DNA of 46,637 nucleotides. Origin: Oligoflexia bacterium. GTDB taxonomy: Bacteria; Bdellovibrionota; UBA1018. The stretch spans positions 1-46,637 of the forward strand of contig CAIRTR010000155.1 of the NCBI GenBank assembly GCA_903881565.1, given 5' to 3'. A program made the position numbers and the translations under genes. Shown here in pieces: positions 1 through 7,636 of the stretch; position 1 is the stretch's first letter, and each line of letters opens with the position of its first letter. The notes beneath the pieces were generated by a model. The model was not told where the DNA came from. It saw only the letters and a program-made list of their open reading frames with translations, and made no database searches.

Positions 1-58
1 ATCGGGCTGTTTCAGCGCCTGCAATTCAAACAATTCATGCAAAGGGAGAAGGGGGAAT

Positions 59-724
59 CTATTCATGGGCAACCTCAACGAGAGTATGAACAAGACGGCC
101 GTTCAAGGCGAAACGCCCGCAAAGCAAATAACCTTTACCAAACTCGGGCGACAACGGCGTTAGCAGCTCCAGATCAACCTCTCCTTCTTGCCAGCGGATT
201 TTCCGCACGGCCACGTCGTGAAATTCAAAGAATTTTGAAACCAACGGATTCAGACATTTGAAGACGCTCTCCTTGACGGAAAAAATGAGAGTTAAAAATG
301 TGAGAAAATCGAGGTGTTGATTCGATTCATTTTCAAAAAGTGCTTTTTCGCAAGGATTCAGCAGCAGGCTTTCGACGTCCGAAGCCGTTTTGGATTCCAT
401 GATTTGCTCAGAATCAACGCCAATGCTGCGCATTGCTTCAGCCCGGGCCACCACGGCTGAAACAAAAGCCTCCCCAGGAGATAAAGAGGTATGCGTAATT
501 GATCCCACCCATCCTTGCGGCCAATCCGGCGCACGATTCGAGCGAGTGCCGATGATTGGCGTTCCCGAGAAACCAGCCTTCTGTAATGCTTGCGCAGCGC
601 AAAATCTCCCAGCCGCAAATTCAGCCTGTCTCTTTGTAGATCCTGCTTCACGCGTCGCACTACAATAGGAATGACCCACAGCGTTCTCTAGGCTAAATGG
701 AAAGTAATTTTGGCTCGACTTCAC
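59..724 (-). CDS. 4'-phosphopantetheinyl transferase (EntD/Sfp superfamily)
   Basis: GWVGSITHT, IGVDSE and FSVKESVFKC motifs typical of the PPTase superfamily. Confidence 0.85.
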   Translation of the reverse strand: MKSSQNYFPFSLENAVGHSYCSATREAGSTKRQAEFAAGRFCAAQALQKAGFSGTPIIGTRSNRAPDWPQGWVGSITHTSLSPGEAFVSAVVARAEAMRSIGVDSEQIMESKTASDVESLLLNPCEKALFENESNQHLDFLTFLTLIFSVKESVFKCLNPLVSKFFEFHDVAVRKIRWQEGEVDLELLTPLSPEFGKGYLLCGRFALNGRLVHTLVEVAHE

Positions 725-797
725 TTAGGTAATTCCTCTTTCTAAACACGATCAGGCACAGTTAACCCGAAATGTTGATCTGCAGAGTAACACTAAT

Positions 798-814
798 AAC
801 GCAATGTGTCATCA
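798..814 (+). promoter_or_regulatory. Recurring AACGCAATGTGTCATCA motif (copy A)
   Basis: 14/17 identical to 14447-14463 (AACGCAACATGTTATCA); intergenic, upstream of the PEP-CTERM/exosortase genes. Confidence 0.35.
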
Positions 815-911
815 TCAATCTGAAGTGATCCATCTAAAATGGCGCACGAAATCATTCAGAATTGTTGACTAGGACACCCCACAAAGAGACTTCTGTAAGA
901 TTCCGATTTTA

Positions 912-1028
912 TGGTGTAATAAGCAACACCAACCCCAAGGGTGGGGCAGGTTTAGAAGATTTTCTTCTGACCAAAAGAATTTTGGTGCAATTGGAAAACT
1001 TCTCCTGTATCTACTCGCGTCAGGAGAA
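912..1028 (+). promoter_or_regulatory. Structured 5' leader of PEP-CTERM gene: five consecutive hairpins, last one occluding the SD
   Basis: TGGTGT/ACACCA, CCCCA/TGGGG, AGAAGA/TCTTCT, ACCAAAA/TTTTGGT and TTCTCCTG/CAGGAGAA, all perfect arms read directly. Confidence 0.5.
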
Positions 1029-1032
1029 TTAC

Positions 1033-1326
1033 ATGCGTTTATTTAATGGTTTAGTAAGTTTAGTAGTTTTTGGACTTGCTCTGGTTTCTTTGGAAAATCA
1101 GGCCTCTGCCTATAGCAGAGCCTATCAGCCTGAGCCTGCATCAAAAGGAAACTCTCGGACTGAGTCTTTCAGACCCAGTGGCAAAGGTGAGACTTCTCAT
1201 CGCGAAAACCACTTCCCTGGCGGCGGCGGAGCTCCAGAACCTGCTTCTCTCCTGCTACTAGCAGCCGGCGGCGGCATTGTAGGGTTTAAGCGTTATCGCG
1301 CTCGCAAGGCTGCAAAAAAAGACTAA
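1033..1326 (+). CDS. Small PEP-CTERM sorting-domain protein
   Basis: Signal peptide MRLFNGLVSLVVFGLALVSL; C-terminus APEPASLLLLAAGGGIVGFKRYRARK = PEP motif, TM segment, basic tail; SD AGGAGAA 4-5 nt upstream. The track ORF start at 862 is too early. Confidence 0.85.
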   Translation: MRLFNGLVSLVVFGLALVSLENQASAYSRAYQPEPASKGNSRTESFRPSGKGETSHRENHFPGGGGAPEPASLLLLAAGGGIVGFKRYRARKAAKKD

Positions 1327-1346
1327 GAGAAGCTCTCTAGATTTCA

Positions 1347-2906
1347 ATGAGCTTTCAATTGATTTTATCAGTGGCAGCATCAATCGCTGCCACTTTTTTT
1401 TTCAGCCCTACCTTCGTTTCGCTCGCCCAGCGGTGGCGGGAACCTTATTCCTCTTATGATCATGCGATATTGGTCCCATTCATTTGCCTATGGATGACCT
1501 ACCGCGAATTCAAAAAGAGCGCTGAAACTCCCATATCAATCCCTGTTTCGACTAAGGTCTTTATCTTTGGCCTCCTGGGACTGGCCTCATCCCTGCTGCT
1601 TTCAGTGGTAAGCAGTGTGCAACAAATCAACTTCCTCCAGGCTTCGGCGCTGGTTTTTTGCATTTGGAGCTGTGTGCTTATCCTAGGTGGGACGTCCATT
1701 TGGAGTCGTTTTCGCTGGCCCCTGGGATTTCTGCTCATGCTCATCCCCGTACCAACGTTTTTTCTAGCCCAGATGACTTTTGGACTTCGTCAGACAAGTA
1801 CGCTCCTCGTAGCGGGCACGCTTCAAATCCTGAGCGCGGTTTTCAAATTCCCCTTTGAGCGCGTCGGAAACGAACTCTATTTTGCACACCATCAGGTCAC
1901 CATTGTCGATGCATGCAGCGGTTTGAACACCCTTTTTTCCGTGATCACAATGGGGCTGATTCTTGTTTACCTCGAAGACCTCCCAATCAAACGCTGGATC
2001 ATCGCAGCCTTACTCATACCCAGTGCCGTGATTGCCAATGTGATTCGAATCCTGAGTATTTGCGCCTTTGTTGCCTTAGGATACAGCGATTTTGCCTTCG
2101 GTGCTGGTCACGATGCGTTTGGCATTCTAGCCGTTATTTTGGCTTTGGCACTATTGGCTTTTGGATTACCCGGTTTTCGTAGCAGGGGCAGCGCGCGCAG
2201 CGATCTGAACACAAGCAAGCAAATGCTCAGCGAGACGGGCTCCCCCAAATCAATCCCACGCGTCCAAAGGCTTTTCGCGGTTTTTCTCCTATTTTCCCTC
2301 GCGTTTCCTGCAGGTCTTGCACTTCAACATCCTATCGCGGTGACGCCCCCATTAACGCCGACCCAACCCCCTGGCATTTCCTCTTCACCCGACTCACTCT
2401 GGAAATTTCGCGAATTCAAGATGGACGCGGCTGTTGTCGAAGTTCTTGGCGTTCCCGACGCCAGAATGTTCGAAGCGGTTCCCATTGAGCCCAAGAAGTT
2501 GCCCCTCTACTACTACTGGATCCACGCGGCCGACAGCCGCAAAATCGGGCATCCCCCTGAGCTCTGCTATCGCGGCGACGATTACGAAATCCTCGATCGC
2601 AAGCCCCTAGAACTTTTACTTGGAAATCAAACTCTTCCAGTCATGCAATTGCTTGTGGAACGCGAAAAGAAGCGTTTGTTGGTCCTGTATTGGTACCGGA
2701 TTGGGGATCAGAACACTTCAAATTATCTTACCCATCAGTGGCATTGGGTTTGGAGCCAGATCACGAGGATCGCGCGCTCAACGCCTCCAGAAGAAGGAAG
2801 CCTCTACCGGATCTCAACGGAGCTTGACCCTAGCCTGCCCGAAGAAAAGCGCATTGAAGACGCGACGACGCGAATGAGTGCCTTTATTCAGACGATCCTG
2901 AAGTAG
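1347..2906 (+). CDS. Exosortase with C-terminal EpsI domain
   Basis: Multi-TM; VDACSGLNTLFS (catalytic Cys) and NVIRI plus GHDAFG (Arg/His) exosortase motifs; C-terminal HPPELCYRGDDYEI typical of EpsI/DUF3485. Confidence 0.92.
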   Translation: MSFQLILSVAASIAATFFFSPTFVSLAQRWREPYSSYDHAILVPFICLWMTYREFKKSAETPISIPVSTKVFIFGLLGLASSLLLSVVSSVQQINFLQASALVFCIWSCVLILGGTSIWSRFRWPLGFLLMLIPVPTFFLAQMTFGLRQTSTLLVAGTLQILSAVFKFPFERVGNELYFAHHQVTIVDACSGLNTLFSVITMGLILVYLEDLPIKRWIIAALLIPSAVIANVIRILSICAFVALGYSDFAFGAGHDAFGILAVILALALLAFGLPGFRSRGSARSDLNTSKQMLSETGSPKSIPRVQRLFAVFLLFSLAFPAGLALQHPIAVTPPLTPTQPPGISSSPDSLWKFREFKMDAAVVEVLGVPDARMFEAVPIEPKKLPLYYYWIHAADSRKIGHPPELCYRGDDYEILDRKPLELLLGNQTLPVMQLLVEREKKRLLVLYWYRIGDQNTSNYLTHQWHWVWSQITRIARSTPPEEGSLYRISTELDPSLPEEKRIEDATTRMSAFIQTILK

Positions 2907-2913
2907 AGTTCCT

Positions 2914-3537
2914 CTAATTCAAAGGAACGTTGCCAATTTCTTTGGCGGGATTTCCGCCTACAATCCGCAAAGCAGGCACATCTTTTACAACGACTGCGCC
3001 AAATGCGATCACCGAATTTTCACCCACTCGCACGCCTTTTAGAATCGCGGCACCCGCCGCTACCCAGACATTACGCTCGATCACAATCGGAGCGACACCG
3101 ATCTCAATGCCAGGACCGGTTCTTCGCACCCCGATGGGATGAAAATCCGTATCCATGATCCGCGCGTCGGCCAAGATACAATCGTCTCCCACTGAAATAC
3201 TGCGAGAGCATCCAAAACGAGTTCCATTCAGAAAACAGCGGGATCCGATTTGGATGATCGCCTGAGCATCGTGAGTAAAAGGCGTACAGATCATGGCGAC
3301 GGTCACGTCATCGCCCAAAATCACCCGGCCCGGGCCGCGGCACGAAAACGCCCCTTGTAGCGAGAATCGCTGCCCGACCTGTATTTTTGAACCCCCCATT
3401 ACCTCTCGGAGTTTCCATAATGGCCTAACGAGCCAGCCCTTGGCCCAACCCATCCGCCAACCGATGGCGAGCGCACCGGGCTGCGCACCCGCTGGCAAGG
3501 GCAACATCCGCAATGCGATGGACAACAAGAACTTCAT
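2914..3537 (-). CDS. Left-handed beta-helix (hexapeptide) acyltransferase
   Basis: Hexapeptide repeats; NVWVAAGAAILKGVRVGENSVIAFGAVVVKDVPALRIVGGNPAKEIG. Confidence 0.88.
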   Translation of the reverse strand: MKFLLSIALRMLPLPAGAQPGALAIGWRMGWAKGWLVRPLWKLREVMGGSKIQVGQRFSLQGAFSCRGPGRVILGDDVTVAMICTPFTHDAQAIIQIGSRCFLNGTRFGCSRSISVGDDCILADARIMDTDFHPIGVRRTGPGIEIGVAPIVIERNVWVAAGAAILKGVRVGENSVIAFGAVVVKDVPALRIVGGNPAKEIGNVPLN

Positions 3538-3557
3538 GGGTCTCCTTCAACATATCG

Positions 3558-5216
3558 CTAAAAGAACGATCGTGGAATTTCCAAATTAAGAGCCTCCACA
3601 TAGCCCTCTTTCCAGCAGAGACGATTGATCTTTCCAATCACCGAAGCCAACGCACTCTGTGCATTCACCACTTCGGACTCCACTCGAAGGACGCCCTCAA
3701 GGGCGGAGCGGACCGCCAGGATCGAAGTGTATCCCCCTTGATAAAGACTCTCGACTTGTTCCAAATTCTTATGGCGATTGGCGAGTGAAAGCTCCAGAAT
3801 ACGATTTTGATCCAACAGCTGATTATGCAAAGAAGTAAGCGAAATCACCTGCTCCTCAACCTTATTTTCCATATTCTTGCGCATCAACTGAACTTCTCGG
3901 AGCGCGGACTGCGCTATTTTGATTTTATGAATAGTCCCCTCATTGAAGCCAATCCATTCAGAAGGGTTGATAAAAGAAAACGCTTCCCCAAGCTTATGAA
4001 GCTCCGCCGCCTTTTCTAAAAACATGACTTGCCTGATCTCGAGCGAGCCACTTAGCGCTTCGGCCATAATGTCCGTCGGATTCAGCGGCCCACGAGTCGC
4101 AATCGGAATCAGCTCCGGTGCCACCAGAGTTTTAATTCCGGTGCGCGGTGACAACCCTACACCCCTCGAAAGAATCGCAACCTGACTCACCAAACCTTGC
4201 TCCATTTGAGAAATGTCCGCCTGATTCTTATAGATCAGATCCTCCAGCTCCATGAGGTCACTTTCAGGCGCATATCCGAGACCCACCCGCAAAGAAACCA
4301 TTTCACGGCTGGAATCCAGGATCGTTCGCGCATTTTGATAGCGCACGAGCAACTGCTGATCCCGAACGATCGCATGAACCATATCCTCGACAAGATTCAT
4401 TTGATTGGCGACCAAAGCCTTATACGACATGACCTCGCCTTCGTAGACGGCAGCTTCGCGCTTGAAATCAAACCAGTTGCTCGGAAAAATAAAAGGCACC
4501 AGCGAACCGATCATGGACGCGGCACTCAGTGGATAATTAACCAAGGAGATGATGCCACCCAAACTCATCGAAGGAAAAAGACGGGAGCGCACGACTTTTA
4601 CTTCCTGATGTGCCTGAAACAGTTTCTCGGCCGCAATCCGCGTATCATAACTCGTTGTTAGAACTCTTTTCCAAAGATCGGAGAGAGCAAAAGCGCCGTC
4701 TTTTATATCAGAACTTACGGATTCAGACGCCTTCAGCGGGTCGGATCCCACGCGATTCAGATAGAGCAATACGCGAAAACCGCCAGTTTCATCGGTCGAA
4801 AACAAGCTGAACACTTCTGTTTTCAAGCAAACTGTGGTGAATTTTGAATCCGCACAAACCCCGCGATCCTCAAGTTCGATCTCACTGCTCCCCGCGAGCA
4901 TGGAACTGCTGAGCAACAGCTTCGAACCCTTTTTCTTAAGCGTAATCAAGCCTAGTTCCCGCTGTGTCACACTATCTTGCAAGGCCAGTTTCGCCTCGCC
5001 CTTTTTTATCTGCTCAGGATCCATCTTCATGACGACACGATAGGACTGCACCACTCCATTCTCAATTCGACTATAATCGCCCTCATATTGGCCATCCAGG
5101 GTCGCCACTCGGTTATCGCATCCCATCAGACCCAAAGTGAGTCCGGCCACCGCGATGGCCGCCCCTAATCTGATCGAGAGATATGTTTTATTGAGACTCA
5201 TATTTTTCTCCCTCAC
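3558..5216 (-). CDS. TolC-like outer-membrane protein with extra N-terminal lipoprotein domain
   Basis: Lipobox-like LGLMGC; long helical region with TolC-type features from about residue 165; upstream domain LDGQYEGDYSRIENG. Confidence 0.75.
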   Translation of the reverse strand: MREKNMSLNKTYLSIRLGAAIAVAGLTLGLMGCDNRVATLDGQYEGDYSRIENGVVQSYRVVMKMDPEQIKKGEAKLALQDSVTQRELGLITLKKKGSKLLLSSSMLAGSSEIELEDRGVCADSKFTTVCLKTEVFSLFSTDETGGFRVLLYLNRVGSDPLKASESVSSDIKDGAFALSDLWKRVLTTSYDTRIAAEKLFQAHQEVKVVRSRLFPSMSLGGIISLVNYPLSAASMIGSLVPFIFPSNWFDFKREAAVYEGEVMSYKALVANQMNLVEDMVHAIVRDQQLLVRYQNARTILDSSREMVSLRVGLGYAPESDLMELEDLIYKNQADISQMEQGLVSQVAILSRGVGLSPRTGIKTLVAPELIPIATRGPLNPTDIMAEALSGSLEIRQVMFLEKAAELHKLGEAFSFINPSEWIGFNEGTIHKIKIAQSALREVQLMRKNMENKVEEQVISLTSLHNQLLDQNRILELSLANRHKNLEQVESLYQGGYTSILAVRSALEGVLRVESEVVNAQSALASVIGKINRLCWKEGYVEALNLEIPRSFF

Positions 5217-6241
5217 AACAACATCAGCGTCACTGCGGAAATCGTAATCATTGAAAGCGAAATGACATAGGTCAAAAACCGATCCACAAACGAAGGCGAG
5301 TTATCTAGCGCGCGAACCACCACCACATCCCCCGCCTTAAGTTCACCCATGAGGCGATCGGAGATCAGGTTAACGGTTTGGCGCTGATTCGTGGCACGAT
5401 GAATGATTTCCACGCGTGAAAAATCCGCATTAGAGGTAGGCCCGCCAGAGCGCCCAATATAAGTGAGCAAGTCCCCATTGGGCAAAATAGGCAGATCCTT
5501 AGCTTCGCGTACTTCACCCATCACAGAGATCGTGTGCCAGTTCTTCTTGATGTTGGCATCAGGAGGCGCGGTCATTTGGAAATAGATTTTTTCGCCGCCG
5601 CGCCAGAGCAGATCAGGCTCCGTGTCATATTGAGAGAAATATTCTGCCAGTTGAAACCAGACGGATTCTGCAGCGCCGCCTTCACTTGGCGCTCGTTCAA
5701 TTCGGAGATATTCGGGGCGCTGCCCCGCACTCCCCGGTGCGCCCGCCTGCTCATTCACAAAGCCTCCAGCTTTTGCGACAATCTCTTCAAGGGACATATC
5801 GAGGCGAACGAGATATCGGCCCGGATTCTTCACTTCACCACGAGCTTCTACCCAGACATTTCGTTCCTTGACTTCGACTTTAACGAGAGGGTCCCCTTTG
5901 ACATAATCTTGATACGCTTTTTGAATACTTTCCTTGAGTTCCGCAATCGTGAGCCCACCGGCTTTTACGGTCACTTTATAGGGCATCTGAACTTTTCCAT
6001 CAAAATCCAGCTTATATTCGCCTGATATTTTTGAATCGCCAGCATGGTCCACTGAAATCGTATTCCCGGGAACCACTCGATCATTTTGCTGGAGGGTCTT
6101 GCGCATGCGCTCATAACCCTCGTTCGAACGACGCACTTCGAGTTGACTGACCGGCGCAGAAGCACAGCCCAGCGCTCCCAGGCATCCTAATAATCCAAGC
6201 ATTAATCCCAATTTTGATTTCACAAATGCTCCTCTACTCAT
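5213..6241 (-). CDS. Polysaccharide export protein (Wza/BexD family, SLBB domain)
   Basis: Lipobox LGALGCAS; ISVDHAGDSKISGEYKLDFDGKVQMP, VWVEARGEVKNPGRYLV, VSLS C-terminal TM. Confidence 0.85.
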   Translation of the reverse strand: MSRGAFVKSKLGLMLGLLGCLGALGCASAPVSQLEVRRSNEGYERMRKTLQQNDRVVPGNTISVDHAGDSKISGEYKLDFDGKVQMPYKVTVKAGGLTIAELKESIQKAYQDYVKGDPLVKVEVKERNVWVEARGEVKNPGRYLVRLDMSLEEIVAKAGGFVNEQAGAPGSAGQRPEYLRIERAPSEGGAAESVWFQLAEYFSQYDTEPDLLWRGGEKIYFQMTAPPDANIKKNWHTISVMGEVREAKDLPILPNGDLLTYIGRSGGPTSNADFSRVEIIHRATNQRQTVNLISDRLMGELKAGDVVVVRALDNSPSFVDRFLTYVISLSMITISAVTLMLL

Positions 6242-7413
6242 TTTTCGGACTGACGTTCAAGCATCCCAAAGTACTCCTTGCCATAGGGAGTCTGGATCTT
6301 GACGTTGAATGACGGAAGGGTTTTGAATTCGCCGCTCATCAAACGAGAGCTGATTTCACTGCTTCGGGCCACGAGATTTTCCGAAGTGCGCGCCAATTTA
6401 GACTGGGTCGAATCCACCATCACGCCATCCCAAAAAGCATCGTCCATCCCAAAAAGGTATTCGCGCCCCGTCGCCAACGCGGCGTTGCTGCAGATAAATC
6501 GAAGGGTTCCTTTTTTAACATCAGGTCTGAGCGCGCCAAACGTGCACAAAACCTTCGAGAGCAGTGCGGTGGCCGACGCCGCTTCTTCAACAACTTCTAG
6601 ACGCAGACTTAAATCGTTCGCCCGCGCACTGATTTGATCGGCCGTAAAAGTTTCAATCTCTGGAAACTGTACAAAATCATTCTCGAGTTGAATCCGAAGG
6701 GTCAGGCGCGCTTTTATCTTATCGTTAAGAAGGGGCGACGAAACCGCGGGACCACTGTCAATTGCGGAGAAACTCCCAGAGTACTCTCCTTCAAGGGCCA
6801 CAAGATAAGCTCTCCGCGCCTGCATCGCCTTAAGCGCTTTTTGGGCTTTTGCAGCCTCCTGAGCTTTTGTTTCTTCTTCTATTTTTCGTTTTTCCTCTTC
6901 TCGATCTAAATTTGCTTCGGCCTTGAGCTCTGCCCGATCCACTTTGGCTTCGGCCTTGGCTTCGACCTTGTCTTTCTGTTGCTCCACCTTGGCTTCGGCC
7001 TTATCCTTTTGCTGCTCAGCCTTGCCTTCAAGCTTATCTCTTTGCTGCTCCAGCTTCTCTTCAGCCCTAAGCTCCGCACGGTCTGCTTTGGCCTCAACCT
7101 TCGCCTGGACTTTTTCAACTTGCGCCTCTGCTTTAGCTACGATTTTCGCTTCTTCAGCCTCTTTTTTTGCCGCTGCTTTTTCCTCCGCAGCACGCTTTTC
7201 AGCGTACGCGCGGTCATCGGCGGCACGGCTTTCAGCTGTTTGTTTATCTACCGATTTTTCAACCTTCGCATCTGCCTTGTCTTGCGCAATGCGATCGTCA
7301 ACCGCCTTTTTTTCTTCAGCTTTCCTATTCACCTTTGCATTAATAAAACCGCACGAAGGCATCGCCCATAAACTCAAGAGAACAGTTCCTATAGTCAAAT
7401 TTCTAAACGTCAT
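6238..7413 (-). CDS. Secreted/lipoprotein with long Lys/Glu/Ala coiled-coil and C-terminal globular domain
   Basis: MTFRNLTIGTVLLSLWAMPSCG signal; repetitive KAEAKVDRAELKAEANLDREEEKRK; GGCGGAGG-like SD before ATG at 7413. Confidence 0.7.
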   Translation of the reverse strand: MTFRNLTIGTVLLSLWAMPSCGFINAKVNRKAEEKKAVDDRIAQDKADAKVEKSVDKQTAESRAADDRAYAEKRAAEEKAAAKKEAEEAKIVAKAEAQVEKVQAKVEAKADRAELRAEEKLEQQRDKLEGKAEQQKDKAEAKVEQQKDKVEAKAEAKVDRAELKAEANLDREEEKRKIEEETKAQEAAKAQKALKAMQARRAYLVALEGEYSGSFSAIDSGPAVSSPLLNDKIKARLTLRIQLENDFVQFPEIETFTADQISARANDLSLRLEVVEEAASATALLSKVLCTFGALRPDVKKGTLRFICSNAALATGREYLFGMDDAFWDGVMVDSTQSKLARTSENLVARSSEISSRLMSGEFKTLPSFNVKIQTPYGKEYFGMLERQSEK

Positions 7414-7470
7414 GACAAAACCTCCGCCAATTAGATAAGGAGTAGATCCAAACAAATTTGACGCAATGTA

Positions 7471-7486
7471 CTATTAATGTTGCGTT
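7471..7486 (-). promoter_or_regulatory. Recurring AACGCAACATTAATAG motif (copy B)
   Basis: On minus strand facing the 7413 to 2914 operon; a second ACGCAATGT half lies at 7461-7469. Confidence 0.35.
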
Positions 7487-7636
7487 AAGTCAATTTGTTT
7501 GAAGAATGGCGAATTAAGACTTGGGCATTATAGCAAGAATAACCAGCAAAAACGAATAGATATAGCGATACCAGGTTAGATAGGAGAGGTCAGAAGAGCC
7601 ATCAAAAATAGTCTGATTATCATAAAGCAGGGCACA

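Noticed and set aside
862-1032. N-terminal extension of the PEP-CTERM ORF in the track
   Set aside because: TTG start with no SD; the ATG at 1033 has an SD and a normal signal peptide, and the region is better explained as a structured leader.
6906-7438. Antisense ORFs (e.g. 171-aa Ser/Ala-rich MSSARSTLASALASTL...) opposite the coiled-coil gene
   Set aside because: Mirror of biased Lys/Glu/Ala codons on the other strand; no domain or SD support.
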